Shown here: in pieces, positions 21,895 to 32,205 of the stretch | How positions within the stretch are numbered: the first letter of the stretch is position 1 | Layout of the letters: every line of letters starts with the position of its first letter | Source of the DNA: Dipteris shenzhenensis | Lineage: Eukaryota; Polypodiophyta; Polypodiopsida; Gleicheniales | NCBI GenBank assembly: GCA_047967505.1 | Contig: CM106540.1 | Strand: one strand, 5' to 3' | Length of the DNA stretch: 64,000 nt | Notes under the pieces: model-generated | Databases searched by the model: none | What the model saw: the letters and a program-made list of their open reading frames with translations, nothing else | What the model was told of the DNA's origin: nothing | Translations under genes and position numbers: made by a program

Positions 21895-22369
21895 TTAGGC
21901 AAAAGAAGCTGAAAGTGATGATATTGGCTCAATGTATTTGTAAATGATCTGAAACAGTGCAACCACCAAACTATAGGCTAGATTCGAGCCCCCCCAAAAA
22001 TGCAATTCAATAAGTCTCCTCCGCTTTAAGTAGTAATACTTCCTAAGGCTTGCTGGGTTTCCTTTAATGTTATTGTAACCCCTTGAGATTGATGTTGTTC
22101 CTAGGCGAAGAATGTGATGGTGCTCCAATATATTTGCCTCCTTTTTGCTTCCAGTCGATACTATTATGTCCATCTTGAAGTGGCTTTCGAATGGGGCGTA
22201 CTTGTGTACATTATCGATGATTTTAGTTGGTGGGTTAGCCTTGTGCTGTTGTAGTCGCTTTACGGCGTCTGTCGTTTGGCCAATGCATTTTTTTCCGTTG
22301 TCAAGACAAGTGAGGCAATAGATAAAAATCATTCCGAAGTCTCCTTTTCGGTTTTGCCGCTTTGGACTG
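21895..22369 (-). CDS. GIY-YIG endonuclease, module copy A
   Basis: A GIY-YIG nuclease domain reads FIYCLTCLDNGKKCIGQT (the GIY..YIG strands), AVKRLQQHK (catalytic Arg helix), ILEHHHILRLGTT (metal-binding Glu) and GYNNIKGNPAS (active-site Asn region). The C-terminus (ends 21895) has a hydrophobic stretch, LAYSLVVALFQIIYKYI. ATG 22330-22332 lies directly before the first strand. A better reading begins at a possible splice acceptor (ttgcag ending at 22370 in gene sense) with basic residues RDSPKRQNRKGDFG. It follows the partner gene (22449-22874) on the same strand after about 80 bp, perhaps an intron. Copy B at 32206-32586 shares the order and the GYNN(I/L).GNPAS block. Confidence 0.8.
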
Positions 22370-22448
22370 TCTCTGCAAGGTTTGTGGATACAGTGGAGAA
22401 AAGTGTAAGTTTAATCTCATGTTGTTCTGAGAGCAAGATTGTTGACAA

Positions 22449-22874
22449 TTATGTAAACTCTACTTTACCTTCAGTTTTGATCTTTGTTGGTGCTAGGAAG
22501 ATAGTTTCTGCCTTTCCGTAATGTTCTTTAGCGAATTTGGGGTCCACCTTGTACGTCACTTTTTCAATAGTTACTGGCCATTGACGTGCCTCCACATCGT
22601 ATACGTCTTTGAATTGCTGATCCGTGTCTTGCTTGTCCAAATGGGAGACCTCTTCGATGTCGACATTGAATGCGAAGTATAGCATTATCATGTAGTACGT
22701 GGATATTCCTTTGCCATATTTATTAAGGAGCGTCTGTGCCATCAAACGAGTCATTTGTTCGTTGATTGATTCGTTTCCATTTGAGAGTTTTCGCATAATG
22801 TGCTTAATTAGCCCATCTGTGAGGTCGTTGGACCCTTTTGGTTTGTCTACCAAGAACTGGGTCACTCTTGTCAT
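22449..22874 (-). CDS. unknown helical partner protein, module copy A
   Basis: 142 codons, starting MTRVTQFLVDKPKG. I do not recognise the fold; it is predicted mostly helical and ends ..KTEGKVEFT. It aligns by eye with the gene at 31502-32150: DGLIKHIMRKL / NGLTKYIIRKI; LLNKYGKGISTYYMIMLYFA / IIDKHSEGISAYCLELLHFG; FAKEHYGKAETIFLAPTK / FAKEVYGEHFEFFLTPPK. Its ATG abuts telomere-type repeats, and the residues found upstream in copy B are missing, so copy A is probably 5'-truncated. It may be an upstream exon group of the GIY-YIG gene or a separate ORF. Function unknown. Confidence 0.65.
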   Translation of the reverse strand: MTRVTQFLVDKPKGSNDLTDGLIKHIMRKLSNGNESINEQMTRLMAQTLLNKYGKGISTYYMIMLYFAFNVDIEEVSHLDKQDTDQQFKDVYDVEARQWPVTIEKVTYKVDPKFAKEHYGKAETIFLAPTKIKTEGKVEFT

Positions 22875-22897
22875 TAGGGTTTAGGGTTTAGGGTTTT
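22873..22897 (+). repeat. interstitial telomere-type repeat
   Basis: attagggtttagggtttagg.. gives three units of TTTAGGG, the common plant telomere repeat, exactly at the 5' edge of the module copy A gene. It may also be a telo-box-like motif, but its position at a sequence discontinuity suggests break repair. Confidence 0.75.
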
Positions 22898-23090
22898 GTC
22901 CCATCATCGACGTCCTCACCACCATGTTCTCCCTCACCGTCCTCCTCTACGCCAAGAACTGTAAGCATTCCGGAAATCCGAAATAGTATAGATAACTAGA
23001 ATGAAAAATAAAACAAAGATACAAAGCAAAACTCAAATGAACTGAAATCCGGAACGGGGATAGACTGTAATCTGAGATTCAAGAAAGTAA

Positions 23091-23205
23091 GATCCAGAAC
23101 TGAACAGTAATCCGGGAGAGCAAACAGAGATCTGGAATTGAACAGTAATGTAGGAGAGCAGACTGAGATCTGGAACTGAACAGTAATCCGAGAGAGCAGA
23201 CAGAT
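23091..23205. repeat. 38-bp tandem repeat, three copies
   Basis: gatctggaactgaacagtaa.. begins at 23091, 23129 and 23167. Weaker copies may flank it. Confidence 0.85.
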
Positions 23206-23541
23206 ATCGAAAACAGAGAGAACGGTAATTTGGGAGAGTAGAAAGAGATTCGGAGGCTCTATGGTTGGGCAGTTCATTGCTTTCTCTTCATTCCTAGAAA
23301 ACGACAGACAACCAGACCAATTCGGCCCTCTGCCATGTCTAGCCACCTAGTTGATGCATCTTCCCCTCAACAGTTAGCAATCAGCCGCATAGCATCCATG
23401 CTAATGGTGTCACTCGCTCCTTGATGCCAAAAGTTTCCGACCCCAAAGCTCTTCTTCATCATTTTGGCATTTTGCTGCCTGGGTTGCTTAGCTCCTGCTT
23501 AATCCAGCGCCTTTTTAATCCTTTCTTGCTCTGTTGTTCAG

Positions 23542-23805
23542 ATGATCGTCGAGGCTATCACTGCTCTTAAGGACGACCAATTCTAGCCAGCTTGCCATCG
23601 CAAAATGCATCGAGGACAAGTACAAGACCGGTCTGCCTCCCAATTTCAAGAAGGTGCTCTCGATTGAATTGAAGTTGTTCGCTCAGAAGGGAAAGCTCGT
23701 CCAGGTGAAGCATTCATACAAGCTATCTGGCGTGTTGAAGAAGCCGACGAAGCCTGTGAAGGCTCCTACTATGCCCGGGAAGAAGGTGAAAGCCGGGCGC
23801 AATGT
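23542..23805 (+). pseudogene. linker histone H1 globular-domain pseudogene
   Basis: A splice acceptor (gttgttcag) precedes MIVEAITALKD. Then a 1-2 nt frameshift at about 23578 leads to TNSSQLAIAKCIEDKYK, LPPNFKKVLSIELKLFAQ, KGKLVQVKHSYKLSG and a lysine/proline tail (LKKPTKPVKAP..GKKVKAG). This is the winged-helix domain of H1 (MI.EAI..LK..SSQ.AIAK.IE) followed by the start of its basic tail. The intact acceptor shows a genomic rather than processed copy. No upstream exon was found. Confidence 0.8.
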
Positions 23806-24391
23806 AGACCAATCTCATCGAGGTCGTCACATTCTTGTGATCCTCCTTCAACTGTTTGCATCACTTTCCCTCGTACAAGTCGGGAGACAAGAACGGGAGG
23901 AAGGCAAGACAGAAGCGAATAGCGGGAGGAAAGCTGGTGGTTGCCAAGAGAAAAAGTCTAGAGCTCTTGATTTAGCTCACTAGAAGCAACGCGATTGAGG
24001 GATGGCGATCGGAAAATGCAGAAGCATGAAACAAAATCGCACTAGGAATCTCCAGCGTTTCGTTCTCACGGCATCTTAAAGATAAAAACTGTTGAGGATG
24101 CTCTACGTTTAACATGCGCGACTCTTCAAGACGAGAGAGAGAGAGAGAGAGAGAGAGTAGGAAGCTTACGATGATCATGCACGACTCTTTGGATCAAACA
24201 ATCAACAAAATAAGCCCACGCTCTTTAGCAGGTAGCATTGTGACATAAAAGGGAAATCTGGCCTCTCATGAAGCCACATGTCATTTCATGAAACGATGTA
24301 TTTGGTGTATTATTTATTTTATAGTTTAGCAAGAAATTCTTCCAATGGAATTCTTCCAACGTAACTCCAATCTAACTTCCTCGTTCTCCTC
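23806..24391. other. no recognisable gene; GA microsatellite
   Basis: Non-coding. A (GA) run covers about 24131-24158. TCCTC at 24387-24391 is the left target-site copy of the solo LTR. Confidence 0.5.
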
Positions 24392-25054
24392 TGTTAAATT
24401 ACACGGCGCAGCGGAACAGAAACTGAACAAAGAATAGAGAGTACATAGTAAACTGGAGATGAACAAAATTTTCTTTCAATACTGATGTAGTACAGATGAT
24501 GGCTCCGTCCACCCGTGTGCTCCCACAGTGGTCCTTAGATAGCGATCTAGACAGATACTAGGTGAAGAGCTACTAGCTGGAAGATCTGATCTGGTACAAT
24601 GGACTGGGGAGGTGGTCTCTTTATAGCTATGAGGACGGTAGTCAGATCAACGTAGTCGGTGGAACCGACCAGTCAACCTAGTCGGTGAAGCCGACCAATC
24701 AACCTAGTCAGTGGAACTGACTAGTCGTCCATGGAATATTAAGAGAATATTCCCTATACTGTCGCCTCGGGGGCTCTTGCTCCCCAACCCTCACCAAGGG
24801 GGCCGTTGGCCCCCTTGGGACCCCCTAGCTAGGGGCCAGTTGGCTCCCAGGCCCCAGCAAGAATAAGGGACTCCCACACAATCACCTTTCTACCATCAAC
24901 GGTCTCATTGATAGACCTCATCTGACATGCAAGTCAGGGTCCATCCAGTGTCCCGGGCTCACACATGGCTTCTCCTCATATGGGGGCCATACAACTTGAA
25001 CACCTTGGACCACTGGTGGTTACCAGGAGGGTGGGGCATTGAGCATATCTAACA
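24392..25054 (-). mobile_element. solo LTR (Copia-like) with perfect 5-bp target duplication
   Basis: The 663-bp unit runs from TGTTAAATT to ATCTAACA and is flanked on both sides by TCCTC (24387-24391, 25055-25059). Inside, in minus sense, are three tandem 26-bp units, each an inverted repeat (GTCGGT GGA ACCGAC, GTCGGT GAA GCCGAC, and decayed GTCAGT GGA ACTGAC) at 24655-24722. A TATA box (TATAAAG, 24619-24625) follows downstream. Two strong palindromes lie at 24794-24818 (11-bp stem CCAAGGGGGCC) and 24822-24835 (CCCCTAGCTAGGGG). The internal region was lost, presumably by LTR-LTR recombination. Confidence 0.85.
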
Positions 25055-25059
25055 TCCTC

Positions 25060-25554
25060 TTCTCTTCCACTCTTGTCTTTCCTCATCGCAGATTAGTCCT
25101 TTCAATCTGCGTGTCTTTCCTTTTTAGATTTTCATTGAAAGTTTCCTCATCGATTCCTTTCTATTCATTCCCTCATCGATTCAAATATCGAGTCCGGTCT
25201 CTTCGTCCTCTCATTGATTCTTTGAGATCAAAGATCTTCGACACATTTGAAGTTCTTTGCATACCTCCACAGCTGAAGTTCTTTGCAGACCACAGTGCAA
25301 TCATTTTGTAAGAAGGATGATATTTGGCAGGTTGTGAACAACCATTTCTGGTGCAAACTCTTACAGGTACTGGTTTATTTGTGTAATCTTCATCTTTATC
25401 TTCATCATCATCTTCGTCTTCATCATCTCCATCTCTCTGATAAGAAAACTAGGTACTTCGAAGCTCACTCCCTCTCCCTCTCCCTCTCCCTCTCCCTCTC
25501 CCTCTCCATCTCTGCTTCATATCCAAGGTTTACTTTGCTTTAGATTAGACGATT
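25060..25554. other. leader of the PPR locus, no gene
   Basis: Pyrimidine-rich, with tandem CTCCCT hexamers at 25469-25507. Reads like an upstream region or 5' UTR. Confidence 0.45.
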
Positions 25555-25629
25555 GTGTTGCCTTTGTTGAATTTGAAAGGCGAGAGTTTCTCTGGCTCCA
25601 AATACAAACGGCTACGCGGCCTACCAGTT

Positions 25630-28112
25630 CTGATGGAGAAGAAACCAAGTTCTGATCCAAATATAAGTGTCGCACAGCTTGGTCCAGAGACAGATTCTGC
25701 TACTTATGCATCGCTTTTAAGGCGTTGCATGAGTGTGAAAGCCCTGTCTGAAGGTGGACGTGTGCATGAACACATAAGCAGTTGTGAATATGAGGATAAC
25801 ATATTTTTGAGTAACCTTCTCGTTCAAATGTACAGTAAATGTGGGAGCCTGGAGTCTGCTCGTGCTGTGTTTGACAAAATAGTCTTTCGAAATTTGTACT
25901 CTTGGACTATCATGATCTGAGGCTCTAGAACTTTTTCGTCTAATGCAGGCTGAAGACTTCGAGCCAGACAAGATCACCTTCATCTGCGTGTTGGATGCAT
26001 GTGCGAATATGGCAGCCCTAGAAGAGGGTCAAGAAATCTATGCTACTATCGTTGGGTATGTAGGGGAACTGGACGTTGTTGGGGGATTGCCCTTGTCAAT
26101 ATGTATGGCAAGTGTGAGCCCGGATGATTCAATGGCCGTGTTTGCTGTATGGCATCCTCACCATGCCCATTCTGCGAACATGCTGCAATCATGGCATTCC
26201 AGGAGACCACATTCCGTAATGGCATCGCTGCAAATACAGCTCTGGAATCATCCATGCTCCCAAACTTGCCATACATATCAACAAGGGCTGTCCCCACAAC
26301 AACGTCTGATTCCCAACCATTACCAACAACAGTTGCATGTATCCCTTGACGCTCTTCTAAGGTTGCCACACTGGCACACGCATCCAAAATGCAAAAGAAG
26401 GTGATCTTATTTGGCTTCGCACCATCAGTCTGCATTTCGCCAAACAGTTGTAAGGCCTCCCTACCATGCTCACTCTGGGCACATGCTGCAATCATGGCAT
26501 TCCACATCCCATGGCAACATCTCTGCAAAAACAGCCCTGGAATCATCCAGGCTCCCACACTTGCCATACATATTCACGAGGGCAGTTCGCACAACAACAA
26601 TCTCATCCATTGACAACAGCAGCTGCAGGGATTTCTAGACCCTTTTCTAGGGTTGCCACACTGGCACACGCATCCAAAACGCTGATGAAGGTGATCCTAT
26701 TAGGTTTGATGCCTTCAGCCTCCATTTGACCAAACAGTTGAAGGGCTTCCTTGTCGTACTCGTTCTGGGCACATGCTGCAATCATGGCACTCCATGAGAC
26801 CACATTCCGCTGTGGCATCTCTACCATTTTATCAAATGCAGTTTGAAACCTTCAAGCCAAACAAAATCACCTTGATCTGCACTCTGGATGCATGTGCCAA
26901 CGTGCCAGCCCTAGTAAAGGGTCGAGAGATCCATGCTACCATTGTTGACTACGGATGGCAGTTGGACACCACTGTGGGCAATGCCCTTGTCAGTATGTAC
27001 AGCGGAAAGGTCGAAGGCTGTGTTTGCAAAGATGCCACTGTGGAATGTTACCACCTGGAATGCTATAATTGCAGCATGTGCTCAGAATGGCCATGGCAAG
27101 GAGGCCCTACTGCTATTTAGTCATATGCAGACTGAAGGCTTTGACCCAGACAAGATCACCTTCCTTAATTGTTTGGAGGTGTGTGCCAGTCTAGCAGCCC
27201 TAGAAGATGGACAAAATCTCAACGCTTCTATTATTGGACGTGAATGGGAGTCAGATGTTGTTGTTGGGACAACCCTTGTTAATATGTATGGCAAGTGCAG
27301 GAGTCTGGACGATGCAAGGTCTGTTTTTACAGAGATGCTACAGCGGGATGTGGTCTCTTGGAACGCTATGATTGCAGTGTGTGCCCAGAAGGGTTGTGGA
27401 GACGAGGCAATAGAAATCTTTGGTCAAATTCAGGCTGCAGACATTCAACCGAATAAGATCACCTTCATCTGCATTTTCTATGCATGTGCAAGCGTGGCAG
27501 CCTTAGAAGAGGGTCGAGAGATCCATGTTACAATTGTTGGCAATGGATGGGAGACAGATGTTGCTGTGGGGACAGCCCTAATCAATATGTATGGCAAGTG
27601 CGGGAGCCTGGATGATGCAAAGGCTGTGTTTGCAGAAATGCCACTACGGAATGCATTCTCCTGGAATGCCATGATCTCAGCACATGCCCAAAATGGGCGT
27701 GGCAAGGAGGCCCTAGAACTGTTTGGCCAAATGCAGGCTGAAGGCTTTACACCAGACAAGATCAACTTCATCTGCATTCTGACTGCGTGTAGTCACACAG
27801 GTCTGGTCGCTGATGGGAGGCAATGCTTCGCCTCAATGAAGAAAAACTATGGCATAGCTCCCTCTGTGGAGCATTATTTGTGCATAATTGACCTTGGGTG
27901 CTGAGGACCATTGGAAGAGGCAGAGGACCTGATCAGCCGCATGCCGTTTGAGAATGTCTCTTCGGTATGGTTAAGCTTGCGTTCATCATGCAGGATTCAT
28001 AATGATGTGGAGCGAGCTATGCGTGCTGCAAATGCTGTTTTTGAGTTAGATCCAATGAATGCTGAAGCATATGTATTGCTATCAAAGACATCCGCGCTAA
28101 CACAAGTGGATC
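25630..28112 (+). pseudogene. PPR protein (PLS class, E-type) pseudogene
   Basis: Pentatricopeptide repeats begin after MEKKPSSDPN: SLLRRCMSVKALSEG, NLLVQMYSKCGSLESARAVF, then repeats of WNAMIAACAQNGHGKEAL / PDKITFICVLDACA / ALVNMYGKCG. The locus ends with an E domain (EEAEDLISRMPFENVSSVWL; AANAVFELDPMNAEAYVLLS). Such proteins normally bind organellar transcripts one base per repeat. Defects: a deletion plus frameshift at about 25917, an inverted block at 26146-26825, a frameshift at about 27000, a stop at 27902-27904, and loss of the C-terminus where a gag fragment begins. The plus-strand frame 26933-27904 alone is 323 codons. Confidence 0.88.
26146..26825 (-). pseudogene. inverted segment of the PPR gene
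   Basis: This 680-bp block carries PPR repeats on the opposite strand (MPQRNVVSWSAMIAACAQNE near the right edge, NVVSWNAMIAACSQNGHGED near the left). At the left edge the plus-strand frame stops within MAVFA, and at the right edge it resumes at FYQMQFE. Both continue naturally into the ends of the flipped block, so this is an in-place inversion and not a second gene. The block itself has small frame breaks around 26570-26600. Confidence 0.85.
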
Positions 28113-28119
28113 ACTTGAT

Positions 28120-28329
28120 TTAGTGATAAGTATAGTGACCTTCTTCATTACATTTGTAGCAAGTGACCCCACTCTTATCATGAGGCCTATCCTCATTCTT
28201 GGGTGCTCTAGGTTGTCGTGCATTTACCAAATACAATTTCAAATCAACAAACTCTGCCATCAATTGGGAGATATTATGATATGGAATATGCTGAGATCTA
28301 GAAGAGATACAACTTGGGTAGCCCGGCAT
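28120..28329 (-). pseudogene. retrotransposon gag fragment with broken zinc knuckle
   Basis: The minus frame ends GVTCYKCNEEGHYTYH-stop, a CX2CX4H zinc knuckle lacking its last Cys. Upstream are basic residues (NARQPRAPKNEDRPHDK). It marks the 3' breakpoint of the PPR gene. Confidence 0.55.
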
Positions 28330-28429
28330 GTCAATTCATTTGATATATTGATGTTACTATGTCGGATAATGTGGTGCAATTATACACACGTTATATCCTT
28401 CCTAAGAGGGTATAAAAATGCTAAGTTGT

Positions 28430-28893
28430 AGAGTTGAGTAGGTTCTGACATTTGGATCATTTGGCTAGCTTGATGTTGGAGAATGACAGATGGTGATGAG
28501 GTCTGGCAATATTGCTGATACAAGTGGTGCCCATGTGCAAAATTTTTTGAAAGACTAGAATGGAAGTCTAAGTTTGAATCATCACGCAGGTTCTAGAATC
28601 GTGTGCATCTCATTATAGCTGAAGCCAAGAAAACGACCCCATGAATTGTTACATCTACAGGTGAAGCCAATAAAAGAACTACTCTGGAACTTCTACTGCT
28701 GCTCGTCTATATGGTGTACAACGCCATTAATGACTTACACATAAAACACTCTAGCTCTATGGAAAACACGATAGGATTCTCAACGAAACAAAAGAGCCAA
28801 AAAATCGTACCATAATTCTCAAGGAAGCAACTGAAAATTGTACGCTTGAAGCTTCTTGGTTGCAAATAAACCTCTACACCAGTAACCTCAAAG
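28430..28893 (+). other. possible 5' part of the Helitron relic
   Basis: Broken plus-strand frames lead into the helicase-linked segment, but I cannot find the HUH motif of a Rep domain. Otherwise nothing recognisable. Confidence 0.3.
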
Positions 28894-29690
28894 TTGCAAA
28901 TCTCTTCTGCGCTCTCTGGTCATGCGTCTAAATTTATAGTTTATGAAAAGCTTAGCGTCATGAACTTGAATCCTGGTGATGCAAAACTTCTAGGACTAGA
29001 TAATCTAGATCCAATTAAATTAAAAATGATATCTACATACATTCTTTCAAAGCCAACATCTCCAACAGAGGCAGCATTGTCATGCTTATAAATATCTACC
29101 ATTCAAAGAAGCGAATCTATGCATTTCATTGACTCCTCTCCCCCATCTATGCGCCAAAAATACCTTCGTGAACATTGTCTTTTTGGAATGCATCCTATAG
29201 ATACATATTGCAGTCGTCCAAGTGACATGGAGAACTTGACCTTCTATGAATTCTAGAAACAATACAATGTCCAAAAGTCAAAGAAAAAAAACAAAGATAA
29301 TATAACTATCGTAGATTCTTTTGGAAATTATGTATATCCATCAACACGGATTGTACGTTTCACAGATTACCACCCTGGTCATCATTTTAAAGGATTTTTT
29401 TATAACCTTCTACTAAAGAACGTAAATTTTAGAAATGAGAATGAGCTCAATTCTGAAAACAATCATACAAATTCTTACTTCTTAGAATGCCATATCCGAG
29501 ACCTTGTAAAAACAAAAGAAGACATCGAATCTCTAATTGATCAATATTGCAAAGTGCACTTGCTAATTGATCAAAATCACCACCAACTAACAAACATGAT
29601 ACTCCAAAAAATCCCATTACGTGTTATTCAAAACTCCTTCATGGCTCAACCGACCTTCATGAAGATACCAATATACATGTATATGCATGA
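28894..29690 (+). pseudogene. Helitron RepHel central region
   Basis: Plus-strand frame with stops at about 29089 and 29254. It contains a Helitron-like middle block: RSESMHFIDSSPPSMRQKYL, then CSRPSDMENLTFYEF, then RIVRFTDYHPGHHFKGFFYN, ECHIRDLVKTKEDIESLID. The RP..(L/M)ENL.(F/Y).EF block before the helicase is typical of Helitron proteins. About 200 bp of AT-rich insertion (29700-29888, with gcatatgagcatatg repeats) separates it from the helicase. Confidence 0.65.
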
Positions 29691-29888
29691 GCATATGAGC
29701 ATATGATCATGCATAAGCATAAGCATTTGCATACACAAATTCATATGCATATAAGTGTGAGATGGTAGAAAAATTAGGGAAGGAGGGCAAAAGCAAGGCC
29801 AAGAGGGCATAAGCAAATGCTTAGGATAGGGGAAGAGAGTTTATAAGTGAAATAAGGGAGAGGGACAACACATACAAAATTACTTCAA

Positions 29889-31199
29889 ATGATGAACGAG
29901 TTCAAGGACTTCAAAAATGCAACTCTTTCTTCTAAACAACAAGAAATTTATGAAAAGATTAATGGATCACCCACAACACTTCATGTCATTTGTGGTACTC
30001 CTGGTTCAGGAAAGACATTTATGATCAAGATCATTACTTATAATTATATAATTGTTCTAGCAGCAACAACAGGAGCTGCTGCAATGAGACTAAGTCGATT
30101 AGCAACTACTATCCATCATCAATTTGCTCTACCAAAGAGACACGATATGTTTTGTGCCTCCTTACCAGTGTCAGACGAATGATACATAGAATTGCAAAAT
30201 ACAAAAATCATAATAATTGATGAGATCTCAATGATGATATGCCAAACATTAAACATAGTAATCAGACAGTTGTGCAAAACTTGCAAGCAAACAATCTTGC
30301 AACCTTTTGAAAATAAAAAGATGCTCTTATTCGGAGATATGTCCCAATTGCCTCCAGTATGTAAATGCAAGGTGCAAGAAAATGAATTTGGTAGAAAATG
30401 CTATATTGAAAACAAGGGTTTCTGGACAACTGCAACCTTTTCATTCCTTCACACATCAATACATCACCTAGAAGATCCAACATACATAGAATTCTTAAAC
30501 ATAATCACGATAAGACAATTAACGGTAGAAGAGATTCAGTATTACCTAGGTAATTTAATCATAAGTGATAGTGAAGCAAACGATTTCATTGACAAGGACA
30601 CAACTATATTGTGCACCCATCAAAAAGACACACGATACTATAATGAGCTCATACTACATAAGACATTCAATGAGCATCAAATTAAAAGTGTCACTGTGAC
30701 ATCCAATGCAAATCAAATCTTAGAATTACAAGAATGGATAATGGATCCAGATTTCCACTCCATACAACAAATAGCAATAGGAGCGAAAGTGATGATCATA
30801 GAAAATATAGATCTCATAATTGGAGCTACAAATGGCGCTATTGCAACTGTCATATCACTAGAAATAGATAATAACATAAACAACATTTTAAAAATTCATG
30901 CCAAGATCTTATCAACAAATGAAAAAATCACACTAAGACAATCAAAACATAAACGGAAGGTATTAAACTCAATATGGTATTACAAAACAACTTTTCCAAT
31001 CACACTAGCATATGCAATTACTAGACATAAGTCACAAGGATGCACACTCAAAGGAAAGGCTCTTGTAATACAAAAATCATTTGCACCAGGCCTAACATAT
31101 GTCTTGCTTTCACGAGTCACCACTCGAACAACTTAAGAATCTTAAATAAAATCAATCCATCTGACTTCATTCCAATGCTTCCATAAACTTAAAAAATTA
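29889..31199 (+). pseudogene. PIF1-type DNA helicase of a Helitron, nearly intact
   Basis: Motifs: KQQEIYEKI, Walker A VICGTPGSGKTF, Walker B IIIDEISMM, motif III LLFGDMSQLPPV, AIGAKVMIIENID, motif V ITRHKSQGCTL, and motif VI GLTYVLLSRVTTR. One in-frame TGA (30180-30182) and one frameshift at about 31130 interrupt it. After the shift the frame reads NNLRILNKINPSDFIPMLP to TAA, the usual Helitron helicase end. It would unwind DNA during rolling-circle transposition. The module copy B genes follow on the same strand 120 bp later. Confidence 0.85.
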
Positions 31200-31323
31200 A
31201 GTAATCAATAGAAAATCCTTTTATTAAATATTCATCAATATAAGACAAAAGAAACTTTTGATATACAAACTAATATGCAGGATCTATCAAATACTTATTT
31301 GAAGAACAACCAACGATAAAAAT

Positions 31324-32179
31324 ATGGCAACATCAGACGAGGTATGTTTTCAATATTACGCATTGTAGTATTTCTTCACATTAGTTTATATTCTAATTTA
31401 TAATAGATTACTGTTTCATAGATATTTAATTAATTTAAAAGTAAGGCCCGATTGGCTCAATAAAAAGAACAAAGGGACAAAATTATTTCTTGTATACAGC
31501 TCAAATGCATCTCGCAAACATGGCTGGAAAGGAACCAAATGAATACATTTATGGATGGAGCACATTGCAAGACCTTAGGAATTTCATGGATAACAATCAA
31601 CATGAAGTACAACAATGGAAGGCAAAACATGGAGACAAAGAAATGAGAGCTAACGGTTAGTAAAATAATTATATTTATAAAAAATGATTAAACTTTACAT
31701 TAAAAAAACAAAACATATGCATAATATCAATTCAAACATAATGCAGGTCTAACTAAGTACATAATTCGAAAAATCACAAAAGAGGACGATATCATTACTC
31801 CAATGATCTTGAGAACAGAAGCACAAGCAATAATAGATAAGCACTCAGAAGGAATTTCAGCTTATTGCCTTGAACTTCTACACTTTGGCTACAATGTAAG
31901 CTTAGCCAAACTCCTCAAAATAGATCGTAAGGCTGGAAATGTCATACTAGCGGAGTTCAACAACATGTTCCAAACAGATGATAAAAAAAAAGCAAAAGAG
32001 TTGCCATTTACCATAGAAGGTATAACTTCCATTATTTGATTTGAATTTTGCAAAAGAAGTATATGGCGAACATTTTGAGTTTTTCCTGACTCCACCAAAG
32101 AACAATATATTTCAGCCCCCTACAAGTACATTCTTGACTCCATATCTTGGAATACATATAAATTTCATTTTCTAGCACA
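31324..32179 (+). pseudogene. unknown helical partner protein, module copy B
   Basis: Exon 31502-31655 (QMHLANMAGKEPNEYIYG.., ending AAC G) is followed by a 91-nt intron (gttagt..atgcag) and an exon from 31747 (GLTKYIIRKITKEDD..). An extra T at about 32034 shifts the frame; past it, DLNFAKEVYGEHFEFFLTPP matches the C-terminal block of copy A (22449-22874). A small ATG exon (31324-31341, MATSDE then gtatgt) may lie upstream but its phase does not fit the next acceptor I can see. Conservation with copy A in sequence and order implies past selection. Function unknown. Confidence 0.6.
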
Positions 32180-32205
32180 CATGAAAAAACTCATCGTACT
32201 TCATT

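Noticed and set aside
22873-22897. A chromosome end
   Set aside because: Only three telomere units, with unrelated sequence continuing on both sides.
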